DNA of 64,000 nt from Orobanche coerulescens (taxonomy: Eukaryota; Streptophyta; Magnoliopsida; Lamiales; Orobanchaceae): the NCBI GenBank assembly GCA_033398695.1, contig CM065818.1:52918001-52982000 (forward strand), written 5' to 3'. The translations under genes were made by a program, and so were the position numbers. The stretch's first letter is position 1; each line of letters starts with the position of its first letter. Below the pieces are notes generated by a model. The model had not been told where the DNA came from. It saw only the letters and a list, made by a program, of their open reading frames with translations, and did no database searches. Shown here piece by piece: positions 9,831 to 21,010 of this stretch.

Positions 9831-12670
9831 TGAAACGGCCCACTCTAACTACCTGAGCTGAACTATCCCATGTCATATTAATACATATAAAATACCATGA
9901 AATTTCGGCAGAGTTTTCCCTAAAATAGTACCTATCTCACCAACCTATAATAATAGTAATACAAAATTCATATCACTACCACACAGAGACATCATGTCTC
10001 GCCCATAATCAAACTCATATCATCCATATGGCATCGTATCCCCAAAAATTAAGTACCAGTGAACACCAAGTCTCTACTCGTCCCACACAATTATTTATAT
10101 ATTTTTACATGTTCACTACTTAAACAAACTTATTAGTTACATGACCATACCAAAAGTATGTAAAAAAACATGAAACCACACCATCACCCCACACTCAGGT
10201 ATAAACTCCATGACATAATATATATTTATAAAACAAAGTTTAGAGAAAGTAACAAAGACGCGATAACTCCACGATTTGGCCCAACAGATCGTCATCCATG
10301 TACATCGACCTTCAGCAACAGTGGAACTCCAACCCATCCAGCAATGAAAATCTCTCAAGCATCAAGGTTACCTACAATGCATAAACTATGTGAGATAAAA
10401 CCCAATAAGTAAAAATCATGCATGTATCATGTCTGAAGCTACACGTGACATATGATCATCAATGAGAATCTCTCTAAAAATCATTTTCTTATCTTTAGGC
10501 CCGATGAACCACGTACTAGGCACTGAAAAGAGGTCAATATCATATCATGTCATATCATAAGGCATGTATCTACCATGCCAGATATATAAGGCATGCATCT
10601 ACCACACCAAATATATCGTGAGAACATGCATCTACCATTTCTCACACATCATATAAGCACGCATATACCATGCTAAACATATCATAAAAGCATGCATCTA
10701 TCATGCCTCTATGCTCTAGCAATGGCCAACAAAACATCTTTTTTCTTTTTCTTTCCATGATTGTGCCATGCATGCAGACACTAGTGAGTCTTCTTTTATG
10801 TATACATGTGTAGATGCTAATGGATGTCATGTTCATGTAAGGTGAAACCAGACACTTTAAGCATAATTTAGATTAATCATACAATACAATGGAATACTCT
10901 CAAGATATCATCGAGTTCAACAAAGAGTTATACAAATAATATTATGTTTATGCATTGTAGTTGCAGATAGATTTCTACTTACCTTGTTCGGGTGATAGCG
11001 CTGCTCTTATATCGCTATGAGATAGTCATGATGATAAACCTTGATACTATGTTTCAAGTAGTGTTCTTAAATAGGATCAATGGTATTCATAAAGTTCAGC
11101 ATACTTCATATCCAAAGGGTTTTACCGATTTCTATCAGAATGATTAGTTGATGTTTTATGGTTTTATGTATGTCTTTCTATGTATACCAGCTTAATAGCC
11201 TAGCATTTATGACCTTTTATTATGTTAAAATATCTGGTATTAATGCTCTTTGAGGCACCACAACAAAAGTCTCTTAGATTTCATACCAACATGTTTGTAT
11301 AAAAAAACTTACCAAAGCCTTGTACTAATCAGGTTTTGTTTTGCTTATAACTACTTGGATATAGGTTTTATTTATACTAAATTTTAATAAAACATCACCA
11401 ACATACTTAAAACAAATATATAAAAGATCATGCCCCTGAACCAACCGAATTTTATATAATATATAGAGATGTTTCAAAAAGGTAGCAGAATTGAATCCTT
11501 TATTGTCCAAGTGAGTTTTAAGCTCTATTAATCCATCATAAACCATTGATTAAGCCATGAAAGAATTCTTAAATCTTTATAGCATGTTCAAAGACTTAAG
11601 AAACTTTAATAACTTAAAAAAAACGAGAAACATAACAAAAACTTCAAGCGAACCAAGAAGACTCACCTTGATTGTCAAAGAAATTGAGGTGTTGTTGTTT
11701 TGATAATTTCTCCTTGAATTTCTGGGATATTTTAGAATGGTGAAGCTTATTTATCAAGTTCAGACAGTATACGAGGGTGGAGGGTCAGTTTTAGCATTTA
11801 TCTAAGAGAGTCGGCTACAAAGGGCAATTACAAAACTACCACATAGTAACCTCTAAAAAACTATCTTTTATTTTATGGTGTATGGCGGTTTGGACATATT
11901 AGGTCTGGCTCTTGGACAAATTGGACCAGTTATTAGCTTAAGGATCATATTTATGATATTACGGATCATCCCAAGGTTTTTGTAAAGGTATTATTTATGC
12001 TTCAACTATTTAAAGTCGGTTACTCGTGCGGATAGGATAAAAATGCTAGCAGATGAGTTTCTTATCAAATCATCTAGTGACTTATACATAGAACACTATG
12101 GATAAAAATGTAAGGACTCATTTGTCAATTTGCTATGGTTTTAGCTACAAGCTTAAGGATAAGTTTAGAGTATTCGACCTCAATTGGGATGAATCGGGCA
12201 TCAACAAATCGAACTATTTAACAAGGTTACGAGGTGACACCAATAGTTGTGTCTTATATGGTGTTGATAAGGATAATGAGATTTGGCATGTATTATTATA
12301 ATAGATTAGGTTTATTTTCTTTCACTATAATCTATATTTACCTAGCATATATGTTGACTAAGACCCCTAGATAAATCGGTTAAGACCACATAGATGCCTC
12401 AGAAGCACAATTAATACTTCTAAGTTTACCAAATGAACTTAGAGTTATATATTAGCTTAGTGTATCTTATCCTTATATAAGGTTAATACTCTCAATATTT
12501 TAAAGTTTTCAGAATTAAATATACATGTTTCGTATCACTGAATGCGCTTAACTGCAATTTTGAGATAAAATAAACATTAAAATGTCAAAGTGAACATAAC
12601 AAGCACATGATTGATAAGTGTAATGCATGAATCATATTGACCAAATGAGTAGTGTCAGGCTCGGGTATCA
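9831..12670 (-). repeat. 3' LTR of gypsy1 (2.84 kb)
   Basis: On the minus strand it begins TGATACCCGAGCCTGACAC at 12670, directly after the PPT AAGGAGGGGAGGATG, and ends GGGCCGTTTCA at 9831. TG...CA termini and the adjoining PPT fix both edges. It is AT-rich without coding sequence; short ORFs in it are chance frames. A locally repeated theme, AT-rich stretches built on GCATGCATCTACCATGC, occurs at 10560-10710. Confidence 0.72.
10540..10720. repeat. Short imperfect tandem repeats inside gypsy1 LTR
   Basis: About five imperfect units built on the core GCATGCATCTACCATGCC / CATATATCATAAAAGCATGC recur roughly every 30-35 bp. They lie in the U3 part of the gypsy1 LTR. No coding role; they could be enhancer-like repeats, as in other plant LTRs, but that is inference. 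Confidence 0.5.
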
Positions 12671-14304
12671 CATCCTCCCCTCCTTATAAAATTTCCTCCA
12701 TCGAATTTAACTTACCTGAAAAGATCAGGGTATTTAACCCTTATTTCATCTTCTCTCTCCTAAGTGGCTTCTTTTACATGTTGATTTCTCCAAAAACACC
12801 TTGACTAGTGGTATTTCTTTATTTCTAGGTTTATTTACTTCTATTAGTAAAATTTCTAGAGGTATCTCCTTGTAACTCAAGTCTGCCTTTAACTCAACTG
12901 GTTCATTCTTGAGAACGTGGGATGGATTCGCAATGTATTTTCTTAGTAGAGACATGAAATACATTGTGTATTTGAGACATTGATGCTGGCAACTCTAGTC
13001 GATAAGATACTTCACCAACCCGCTCAGTAATAGGAAATGGCCCAATGTATCTTCGACTCAGTTTTCCTTTCTTACCAAATCTAATTATTTCCTTCATTGG
13101 AGAAACTTTCAGGAATACTCGATCACCCACGACAAATTCCAGCACTCTTCTCCTAGTATCCGCATAACTCTTTTGTCTGCTTTGCATTGGTCTCATTCTT
13201 TCCTTGATCAGTGAAACTGCTTCTGTCATTTCTTGAATCATATCAAGAACTAAAAGTCTTCCTTCACCAACCTCATCCCAATGTACTGGTGATCGACACT
13301 TCCAGATATATAAAGCTTCATAAGGAGCCATTACAATTATACTTTGATAACTATTATTGTAGGAGAATTTCGTCAGAGGTAAATATTTACTCCATTGGCC
13401 CTAAAAGTCCATGACACAAGATCTGAGCATATCTTCAAGATCTTATTTAGTTCTTTCTAATTGCCCATCCGACTGTACTAAAGACAAGTGGATACCCAAT
13501 GCTCTATGCAAGCTCTTCTAAAAAGCTGATACAAATCGTGAATCTATGTCTGATAGAATAGATAATGGAACTCCACGTATTCTGACTATTTCCTGTACAT
13601 ATAGTTGAGCATCGCAATCAATGGAGTATGTTATACAAACTGGAAGAGAGTGAGCAGATTTTATCAATCGATCAATTATAACCCAAATAGAATCGTGTCC
13701 TTTCACTGTTCTTGGTAAACCTATCAAAAATCCTCGTAATGTCCTCCCGCTTCCATTTTGAAATAAATAAATGTTGCAAAGTGCATGCTGGTATTTGATG
13801 CTCTGCTTTTACATGTTGACATGTTAGACATTGCTCCACATATTGTGCAATATCTTCCATCATACCTGGCCACCAATAATGTAATTTCAAGTCTCTGTAC
13901 ATTTTGGTTGATCCTCAATGTACTGAATATGGTGTTGAGTGTGCCTCTAATAATATTCTTTTACAAAAATCTTCAATATTAGGCACACACAAATGATTTA
14001 TAAATCGAATAATACCATATTCTAACAATTGGAAGTCTGATGATGTTCCTAATTCGACGTTCTTCTTTATTTTATCTAAGTCATGATCATCTTTCTGCCC
14101 TTGCTGAATTCTATCAATTAAGGAAGGTCGAAGGGTTAATGCTGACAATTTTGCCTCTAGCCATCCATGTTGGATAATTTCTACATCCATATTCATCAAA
14201 TCGTGTAACTCTGGCTTCTGGATCAAAGTCATGGCCGCAATGGATGCTACCACATTAGCTTTACTAGGATAGTAGTTGATAACACAATCATAGTCTCATA
14301 TTTA
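12671..14304 (-). pseudogene. gypsy1 integrase and degenerate chromodomain
   Basis: The frame resumes with YDCVINYYPSKANVV (RNase H end and linker). It continues with the H2C2 zinc-binding region (LEAHSTPYSVHPG... then VEQCLTCQHVKAEHQ), the integrase core (DRLIKSAHSLPV, IVRIRGVPLSILSDIDSRF) and the GPY/F-type C-terminus (RRYIGPFPITERVGEVSYRLELP, HNVFHVS). The tail YKEIPLEILLIEV...RNKEIPLVKVFLEKS matches the chromodomain of Tekay/Del-like chromoviruses, with its later part degraded. The frame is broken near 13672-13918, 13331-13518 and 12903. The third catalytic residue region is poorly preserved. The stop region runs into the PPT at about 12671-12690. Confidence 0.8.
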
Positions 14305-14475
14305 ATTCATTCTGAGTGAAGCAATATTCCAGGCTCTTGTGATTAGATAAATGAAGGAGTATGAAAAGAACTACCCGACACATGATTTGGAACTTGCTGA
14401 AGTTGTGCTTGCACTTAAATATGGAGGCATTACCTATATGGCGAATGCTGTAAAATTTATACGATGCACATACTA
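14305..14475 (+). pseudogene. Inverted segment of gypsy1 RNase H
   Basis: Inside minus-strand pol, a roughly 170-bp segment reads on the plus strand as MKEYEKNYPTHDLELAEVVL then a degraded WRHYLYG-like stretch. This is the core of a Ty3/gypsy RNase H with its HDLEL block. The sequence before it (minus strand KVYSDASK, near 14490) and after it (minus strand DYDCVINYYPSK, near 14300) flank exactly the piece that is inverted. One in-frame stop (R*MKEY) lies at its start. Confidence 0.75.
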
Positions 14476-15491
14476 TTACTTTGAAGCATCACTATAGACT
14501 TTAAAATCTTCAGTTACCACTGGAATGGTCAAGATCGATGCCAATATCAACCGCTTCTTCAGTTCTTAAAAGTTCTGTTCACATTATTCTATCCACTTGA
14601 AAGAAACATTCTTTCTAGTCAATTGTGTTAATAGAGAGGCAATTTTGGAGAATCCCTCTACAAATCGACGGTAATATCAAGATAGCCCAAGAAAGCTGCA
14701 TACTTCGGTAGAGTTTGTGGGTTGTGGCCAGTTATTTATTGCTTCAACTTTGCTTGGGTCTACTGAAATCCCTGCACCAAATATAACATGCCCCAAGAAT
14801 ACCACTCGGTCTAACCAGAATTTACACTTTTAAACTTAGCATATAGCTGATTCCCTTTTATTACTTTTAAAACTTTCCTTAGATGCTCTGCATGGTCTTC
14901 TTTTGTCTTCGAATATATGAGAATATTATCTATAAACACAATAACAAACTCATCGAGGAAGTCTTTAAACACCATATTCATTAAATCCATGAATGCTGCT
15001 GGGGCATTTGTTAGGCTAAATGGCATAAGCAAAAACTCATAATGTCTATACCTTGTACTGAATGCCGTTTTTGGGATGTCTTTTTCTTTTATCTTTAGTT
15101 GATGGTACCCTGATCGCAAATTAATCTTCGAAAAGATAGATGCGCCTTGAAGTTGATAAAATAATTCATCAATTTGGGGCAAAAGATACTTGTTTTTAAT
15201 CATGACTTTGTTAAGCTCTCGAAAGTCTATACACATCCTCAAGGAGCCATACTTCTTACGGACGAGCAATATTGGCGCTCCCTGTGGTAAAAAACTAGGC
15301 CTAATGAGGCCTTTATATAACAAATCTTGCAACTGGGTCATTAATTCTTTTAATTCAGTTGGTGTGATTCTATATAGTGACTTTGATATTGGTACTATTC
15401 CCGACTGCAAGTTAATCACAAATTTTATTCCACGATTGGGTGGCAATCCCGATAAATCATCGGGAAACATTTCTGGGTATTCTTTCACCAC
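14476..15491 (-). pseudogene. gypsy1 reverse transcriptase, catalytic Asp residues lost
   Basis: A 226-residue open frame (15491-14811) contains the fingers and palm of a Ty3/gypsy [69 protein letters not shown] and [21 protein letters not shown]. Family RTs have SKIDLRSGYHQ (motif A) and FIDDILVYS (motif C). Here motif A Asp is Asn and the second Asp of motif C is Asn, so it would be inactive. Further down (14800-14490) the thumb and start of RNase H are visible over several frames (WIE*CEQNF*ELKKRL, ILTIPVVTEDFKVYSDASK). Confidence 0.85.
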
Positions 15492-15509
15492 TGGTACTTC
15501 ATTGACGCT

Positions 15510-15849
15510 TCAGTAATCTTGCTTTTCAATGCTCATTACACTTACCAGATAGCCGTCGCAATCACTGTTTAACAGACGTTGTGCCTTCATTACTGAGATT
15601 ACTCGAAATCTAAAATTCTTACTAACCCCGATGAAATAAAAAGGTTCATCCCCAGTGGTTGGAACGTCACAACTTTTTTCGACAGTCAACAATAGCATAA
15701 TATTTTGATAACCAGCCCATACCCAAGATTATGTCATAGTACTTCATGTTCAAAATAATTAAGTCAGCATAGAGTTCCTTACTTTCTATTGGAATACTAC
15801 AGGCTCGTATGATCTTATTTGTTTGTTTTGGATCTCTGGAGGTGGTCAC
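15510..15849 (-). pseudogene. gypsy1 aspartic protease and linker, partial
   Basis: The frame with KELYADLIILNMKYYDIILGM then GWLSKYYAIVDCRKKL is the C-terminal half of a Ty3/gypsy retropepsin, where YDIILGMDWL is the usual form. It is followed in another frame by CDGYLVSVMSIEKQ, the linker to RT. The N-terminal half with the active-site triplet would be near 15850-15933 and is degraded. The gene is cut by LARD1 at 15933, so no gag remains here. Confidence 0.75.
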
Positions 15850-15928
15850 TACATTATAACCTGCCTCAATGGTTTATGGTACTCTACCCAACCTTCTCAC
15901 ATAGTCGGTGGTCGTAAATGAATGTGTA

Positions 15929-15933
15929 GCTAT
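15929..15933. repeat. Left target-site duplication of LARD1 (GCTAT)
   Basis: GCTAT precedes the LTR start TGTAATATTCGG at 15934. The right copy at 33727-33731 is GCTGT, a 4/5 match. Five-base duplications are normal for LTR elements; the one mismatch could be a later transition. Confidence 0.55.
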
Positions 15934-16174
15934 TGTAATATTCGGAAATTTTCACTATTGTTGTTTAATATTATTTTATCCGAGTTATGTTGTACAGCGT
16001 GGAATCTGTATAGTATTGGTAAAATAAATGAAGGACTGAGACATCTGTATTGGTATAATTGTCGTACTTGGTCGACAATTGGATGTAAGAAGTATATGTA
16101 TTTAGTATGCCGTATGTTCGTATTCTGTATGTTGAGACGTTGTACCAGAATAGCTAAAAATGGCTAAGTATAGC

Positions 16175-16690
16175 CTGATTAGCGCACGCTAATACTCATA
16201 CACAGCACATGCTAACATGGAGGAGTAGCGCACGCTAAAAGTAAAATCATAGCGCACGCTAGTGCAGAACAGATCAGAAGGAATATACGTGTGGACCAGG
16301 CCACATTCGGTGCAAGTTCTGGTAAGTCAACGGATGTTTGTAATGTAGTACTAGTGCACGCTAAACCCTAAAGGTTAGCGCACGCTAATGATATACCGGA
16401 CAAAAAAGAATCTTATCCTCGTCAGCACTTTCGGCATGTGGACCAGTCTTCAGAGCATACAGACAAACGAGTCAACTGATATTAGCGCACGCTAAACGCA
16501 AGGACTTGCGTACACTAGAGAGTGTAAATTACGTACGCTAATGCATGGGCATTACGTACGTAAGCGCATGTACGAAGCCAGATAGTAGCCCCTGGACTGC
16601 GATAGCGCACGCTAACAAAGTCAGTTAGCGCACGCTAAATCCGTAGCGCGTTCTAAACATGAGATGTTAGCGCACGCTAGTAATGTATTC
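16175..16690. repeat. Array of dispersed palindromic motifs TTAGCGCACGCTAA (5' LTR copy)
   Basis: About a dozen exact or near copies of TAGCGCACGCTA occur within 520 bp, for example at 16179, 16226, 16250, 16374, 16482, 16606, 16625 and 16670. Related ACGTACGTAA palindromes lie at about 16530-16565. The motif is an almost perfect palindrome (TTAGCG-CACGCTAA). The array ends just upstream of a TATATAAGG box, so it occupies the U3 promoter region. A further three copies are at 17388-17440. Confidence 0.8.
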
Positions 16691-18250
16691 TATATAAGGG
16701 GACAGACAGGTATTATGAATCATTTCGTCCATTCTCTTCTTGCAACCGATAGAGAGAACCTTGGGAGGACTTTTGGAGTTTCTAAACACTGAAGGATGAT
16801 CCTATTTAACAAGATTAAAGATGGAAATCATGGATTAAAGCTTTGTTCTTCAAATCATTGGCGATTCTTGGAAATGGATTCCAACTTGGGATTCAATCCA
16901 TTCCTTCAAAAAGGTAATCACTCTCCATCTTTGGATTTCATTTTGGATTGAATGTTGATGTTCTTGAGTTGATGATTATTACATAAACAAGTTCATAAGC
17001 ATGATTATGAGATGGATTACCGAAGTATGATGATATTAATATGATTTGGGTGATTTGTATTGTGTAGTTCATTTTTTTGAGATAAGCTGGTTAATCCTCC
17101 TTCTCCTTTGTGGATGTTGATGGTATTGTTGATGATTACTCCCTGTAATTATAGATTATGGAAGTGTTGTTACGTTCTTAATGTTTCATGATGTTGATAT
17201 TGAAGAAGATGATATATGGACATAGGACTTGGATTATAAGTTGAATGATTGTTTGTATGTTAAAGGATATCGGACTTCATTATTTTGATAGCTTTGAACA
17301 TGGTTCAGAATCACTTACTATTCTTGATAATCGCCATATGTTGATCAGTATCTGAAATACATGCAACTACATGTCATTAGTGCATGCTAACGGAAGCAAC
17401 TTAGCGCACGCTACGTTAAGTAATTAACGTGCGCTAAGTCAACAGACAGGGTAGTATATTCTGTTTCGGTTATGAATTCGTGATCGTTTAAGTTGGTTTG
17501 ATCAGACTTGTGGTTAACCGAGATATTGCTGAGCCGTTGGGTTTGTGAATTGGTTTTATCGATTGTTGATTATTGTCGAACTTGTTGTTTATCGATTATT
17601 GTAATAGGTTGAGATTATTGATCGGTGCTTATAACCGTGTGCTGCGGTCGTGTTCGAGTATGTTCGTGAATTACTTTGGTCGGGACCGAGGAACTCGTAG
17701 ATGACGGCAATGGATTTGGTAACAGCTTCCTCTTCGTTGTATCGGTATCGAGGCAAGTTATTACTTGCACAGTTTATAATATTTAATGAATGGTTTCCGT
17801 TTCATTCGTTTATAATTCGTATAAGCAATGTTTATAATCGTAATCACAGGAGATTTGTGATTATAAGTTGTATTTGAGTTTTGGAAATTAAATAATAATG
17901 TATATGATTTACATTGTTGTTGGCATACTTGGTATCGAGGATACATCATGGTATAGACAAAGGCGTGAATTATTTACCATCCGTGACATTTTGGATCGTC
18001 GAATATTCAGAATAATGGTTCGTGATGGTCTGGACATCGATATCGCTCTTGAAGGAATCGGGGCAAGTACTCTAATCATTTTTGTCATTTCGTGTCGATC
18101 ATGTTGTGATACATGCGTGTATCATTGTTGTCATGCATTGTGTATCATTGTTATATGCATTTGTGCATTGTTGTTGTATGTCCACCTCGTGTTGATCTGA
18201 CGGGATCATCTTGGGATCTATGCTAGTGTGCGCTGGATCATTGGACGGGT

Positions 18251-18255
18251 TTATC
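18251..18255. repeat. Left target-site duplication of LARD2 (TTATC)
   Basis: TTATC precedes the LTR start at 18256 and recurs at 26817-26821 after the other LTR end. The uninterrupted site (gggtttatccacc) is seen in the 3' LTR of LARD1 near 32628-32640, so the empty-site allele is directly visible. Confidence 0.92.
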
Positions 18256-21010
18256 TGTAACACCCCCAAAACCATATGGGAATATTACCCGTCGTAGACC
18301 CTTTCCACAAGGATCTACCAGGCTAAACATCCATAAACAACCAAATGCTTGCCCAGCCAGGGTCAAACAATAAAATGATACAGATCGATATGGTCACTTA
18401 CACGTGAATACACAGATCGATGAGGTCACACAACCCAATCGATAAAACTGACTTAAATAACATTACCCACACAGGGGTCGAAATACAATACAGCAGAAGA
18501 CTGAAATCAACTCTGACAACACAACAAAAATCAAAACAACTCTCGACTCATGATTAGTATCGCAGCTCGTCATCCTCTTGTGCCAATCTGTGTTGCTCCC
18601 CGACCGCATGTACCGGATGCAAAAGACATCCACCCCGATTACTCGGGGGTTAGTAAAACTCCACTGTTTTACTAGTGCAAGTATCAAATCATACGAAATG
18701 TAACAAGCAAATAATAATCGTGAATCCAATATAATAATCAAGTATCAAAATATTCCCGGGAGGTTTTCACAAGGGAGGATAACCTATGAAGCATTCGAAA
18801 ATAAGATTATCATCTCGGGAATTTTTAGATTTTCAAAACCTTTAAGACCTCAAGTCCTGATTCACAAAACCTTTCGAAAAACTTTAGGGCCTTAACCCGA
18901 TTCTCGTTTCAAAGCACACTAGATAATATATCATTATGAGTCCGAGACCCATATTTAAAATGTTACCCAAATAATCATTGCTACACGATCATTGTTCGTA
19001 CACATCATGTACCGAACTCCAGAGGCCTCGACGGACCTTACCCGGACCACACACACTGTTCGTACACATCATGTACCGAACTCCGGAGGCCTCAACGGAC
19101 CCTACCCGGCCACAAACATCGTTCGTACACATCATGTACCGAACTCCAGAGGTCTCGTCAGACCCTACCTGGATCACACACCTTGTTCGTACACATCATG
19201 TACCGAACTCCAGAGGCCTCGTCAGACCCTACCTGGATTACACACCTTGTTCGTACACATCATGTACCGAACTACAGAGGCCTCGTCAGACCCAACCTAG
19301 ATTACACACCTTGTTCGTACACATCATGTACCGAACTCCAGAGGCCTCGTCAGACCCTACCTGGAACACACACACATCGACACGACACAACTCATAATCA
19401 TCAAATATCAAGCCATTCCACATTACGTACAACAATGAGCATAATTAATCAATCACATTGATCGCCACAAAATCGTACGTCCCACGCACATAACACAATC
19501 TCAACACTCGCAACAACTATCGTCAATCAACGACACATAACCAGCATAACACACGTTCGGTACACAATACATTGCACAACCGAGTGTACAACCATCCCAT
19601 ATGTACGTCGCAATCCTTCACAAATGGCACAACGCCTAACACGTATACTAATATAACATTATTATCACAAAGCCTTCAAATTACGGAAAACACAACCAAC
19701 TCAAACAGAACATAATTACGAAGGCAAGCAAAATCATCATACATATCATACGTAATTACTAGTCGCAAGATACAAGTCGTATAATAAGATACTTGCCTTA
19801 ATAACCGCTACCAAATGCTCCGAAGAACACGGTTCGACCGGGAAGCTCGAACCCCGGAGAAGACAACGAACGGAAGGGTTCCGACTTGAGTTCTTCACAA
19901 GAATTCGACCCTAACAACATATAATCAATAAATCATCGATCATACGAGGAAGAATAATGGTAGAACGCTCGAATTCTCTTTGTGACATTTTATCGAACAC
20001 CTTCAAGGCGTCGATAAAATACTCAATAAAACGACAAATCCGTGGCAATCCAACCATGGAATAACAAGGAATTAGATATAATATAGCTTAAAAATCATCA
20101 ATCCATCAATATTCTGAGTTAAAACGGATTAAACGGACAAATCGAACAAAATCCCCAAAACTATATTTTAAGAAAACTTGCCTTGATTCGGTCGATCGGA
20201 GCAAGTTATGGAAGGATTAATCGATGTTATGAACTTCAAAACTTCATGGATTTAACCCCTAACAACATCCCTCCATGATCATCAAAGCTCCAGCCGCGGA
20301 AGAGGAAGAAACGAGTGAGAAAAATGAAGAAAAACCCGACTGCTCTGCCATATTTATAGCCCTACCGGACACGGCGCAGCAAACGGCCCAGATCAGCGCC
20401 GGGTGTCTCGGCCGTGTCTCGGCAGGCTGCTGGTCCTGGCCGACCCGGCGCAAGACACGGCGCTGGGCGGGCGTTTCGTGGCCCGTTCGCATGTGTCCGG
20501 CCAGCCAGGACTCGGTCGTTCCGACGGTCCGAAAAATCCCGAAACTCAGACCTGAACGTAAACCAAAAGCACGGTTACGAAGTACTCGTAAAGACGAATC
20601 CGAACACTGAGAGAACACATGATTCCGACCACCCGAAGGCTCGAAATTCGACAACGGAAAGTAATTATCCCAAACTTTGGGAAATTACGAAAATGGCCCA
20701 AAACGTCCGAAAATCACGATACGTGATCGAATAACCAAACCGAAGTTCACAACACGTCTAACAAAGTTAAACGTACTTACGGGAAACTCGAAACAGTAAT
20801 TTCGAACGAGATTCACAAGAATCGAACTCGAGTGCGGAAAAGTCGTTAAGAAACACGGAACTCAACAAAACAATACCGAAACGAACACGTATGACAAAAA
20901 ATGCAGAATTAACCATTCTCAAAATGATGAGACGGTCCCAAGCGAGTCGTCGAAACGTACTTCCGCCGAAAAAATAAAATTACCGGAAATCCGAAATTGC
21001 GGATATTACA
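18256..21010 (-). repeat. LARD2 3' LTR (2755 bp)
   Basis: Plus-strand termini are TGTAACACCCCC and GCGGATATTACA; on the minus strand it therefore runs TGTAATATCC...GGTGTTACA. It matches 24058-26816 nearly base for base, with a patch of small indels around 18590-18650. It contains the 64-bp tandem hairpin array. Open frames within it are repeat- or composition-driven and not genes. Confidence 0.92.
18994..19372. repeat. Six-unit 63/64-bp tandem repeat with hairpin (LARD2 3' LTR)
   Basis: Units start at 18994, 19058, 19121, 19185, 19249 and 19313. Each begins with an inverted repeat: arm GTTCGTACA, loop CATCA, arm TGTACCGAAC. It continues with CCAGAGGCCTCGTCAGACC and CTACCTGGATTACACACC. The unit length is not a multiple of three, so it opens all three plus frames, which explains the overlapping repeat-peptide ORFs. 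There are no unique spacers. Confidence 0.93.

Larger units (their letters stand above)
9831..15933 (-). mobile_element. gypsy1: chromovirus-type Ty3/gypsy element, 3' LTR plus pol, 5' part cut off
   Basis: On the minus strand, protease, RT, RNase H, integrase and a chromodomain-like tail are followed by a PPT and a 2.84-kb LTR. That order is Ty3/gypsy, and the C-terminal chromodomain indicates a chromovirus. The element is cut at 15933, just upstream of the protease, where LARD1 begins; gag and 5' LTR are not found in the window. Many stops, frameshifts, a micro-inversion and lost catalytic residues show that it is old. The left LTR edge abuts copia integrase sequence at 9830. Confidence 0.8.
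15934..18255 (+). repeat. LARD1 5' LTR, first part (before LARD2)
   Basis: It matches 30309-32638 of the 3' LTR along its whole length with scattered substitutions and small indels. It contains the palindromic TTAGCGCACGCTAA array (16160-16690), a TATATAAGG box (about 16691-16699) that is a likely promoter, and AT-rich downstream sequence. It stops at the TTATC target site of LARD2. Confidence 0.88.

Noticed and set aside
9831..12670. Small ORFs in the gypsy1 LTR (for example 10137-10412, 11325-11546, 12098-12301)
   Set aside because: Chance frames below 85 codons in an LTR; no motif or conservation evidence.
18994..19372. CRISPR-like array (regular repeats with an internal palindrome)
   Set aside because: The whole 64-bp unit is repeated, with no unique spacers, inside a plant LTR; there is a second identical copy in the partner LTR.
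18978..19461. Overlapping plus-strand ORFs of 90-140 codons encoding a repeated HHVPN/HIMYRTPEAS peptide (also 24804-25271)
   Set aside because: They are the translation of the 64-bp tandem array in three frames. The unit is not a multiple of three and the same repeat opens all frames; no start context or domain supports a protein.
20259..20734. GC-richer ORFs on both strands in the LARD2 LTR (also 26046-26540)
   Set aside because: Both strands are open over the same stretch, the two LTR copies differ by frameshifts, and no domain is seen. Composition effect.
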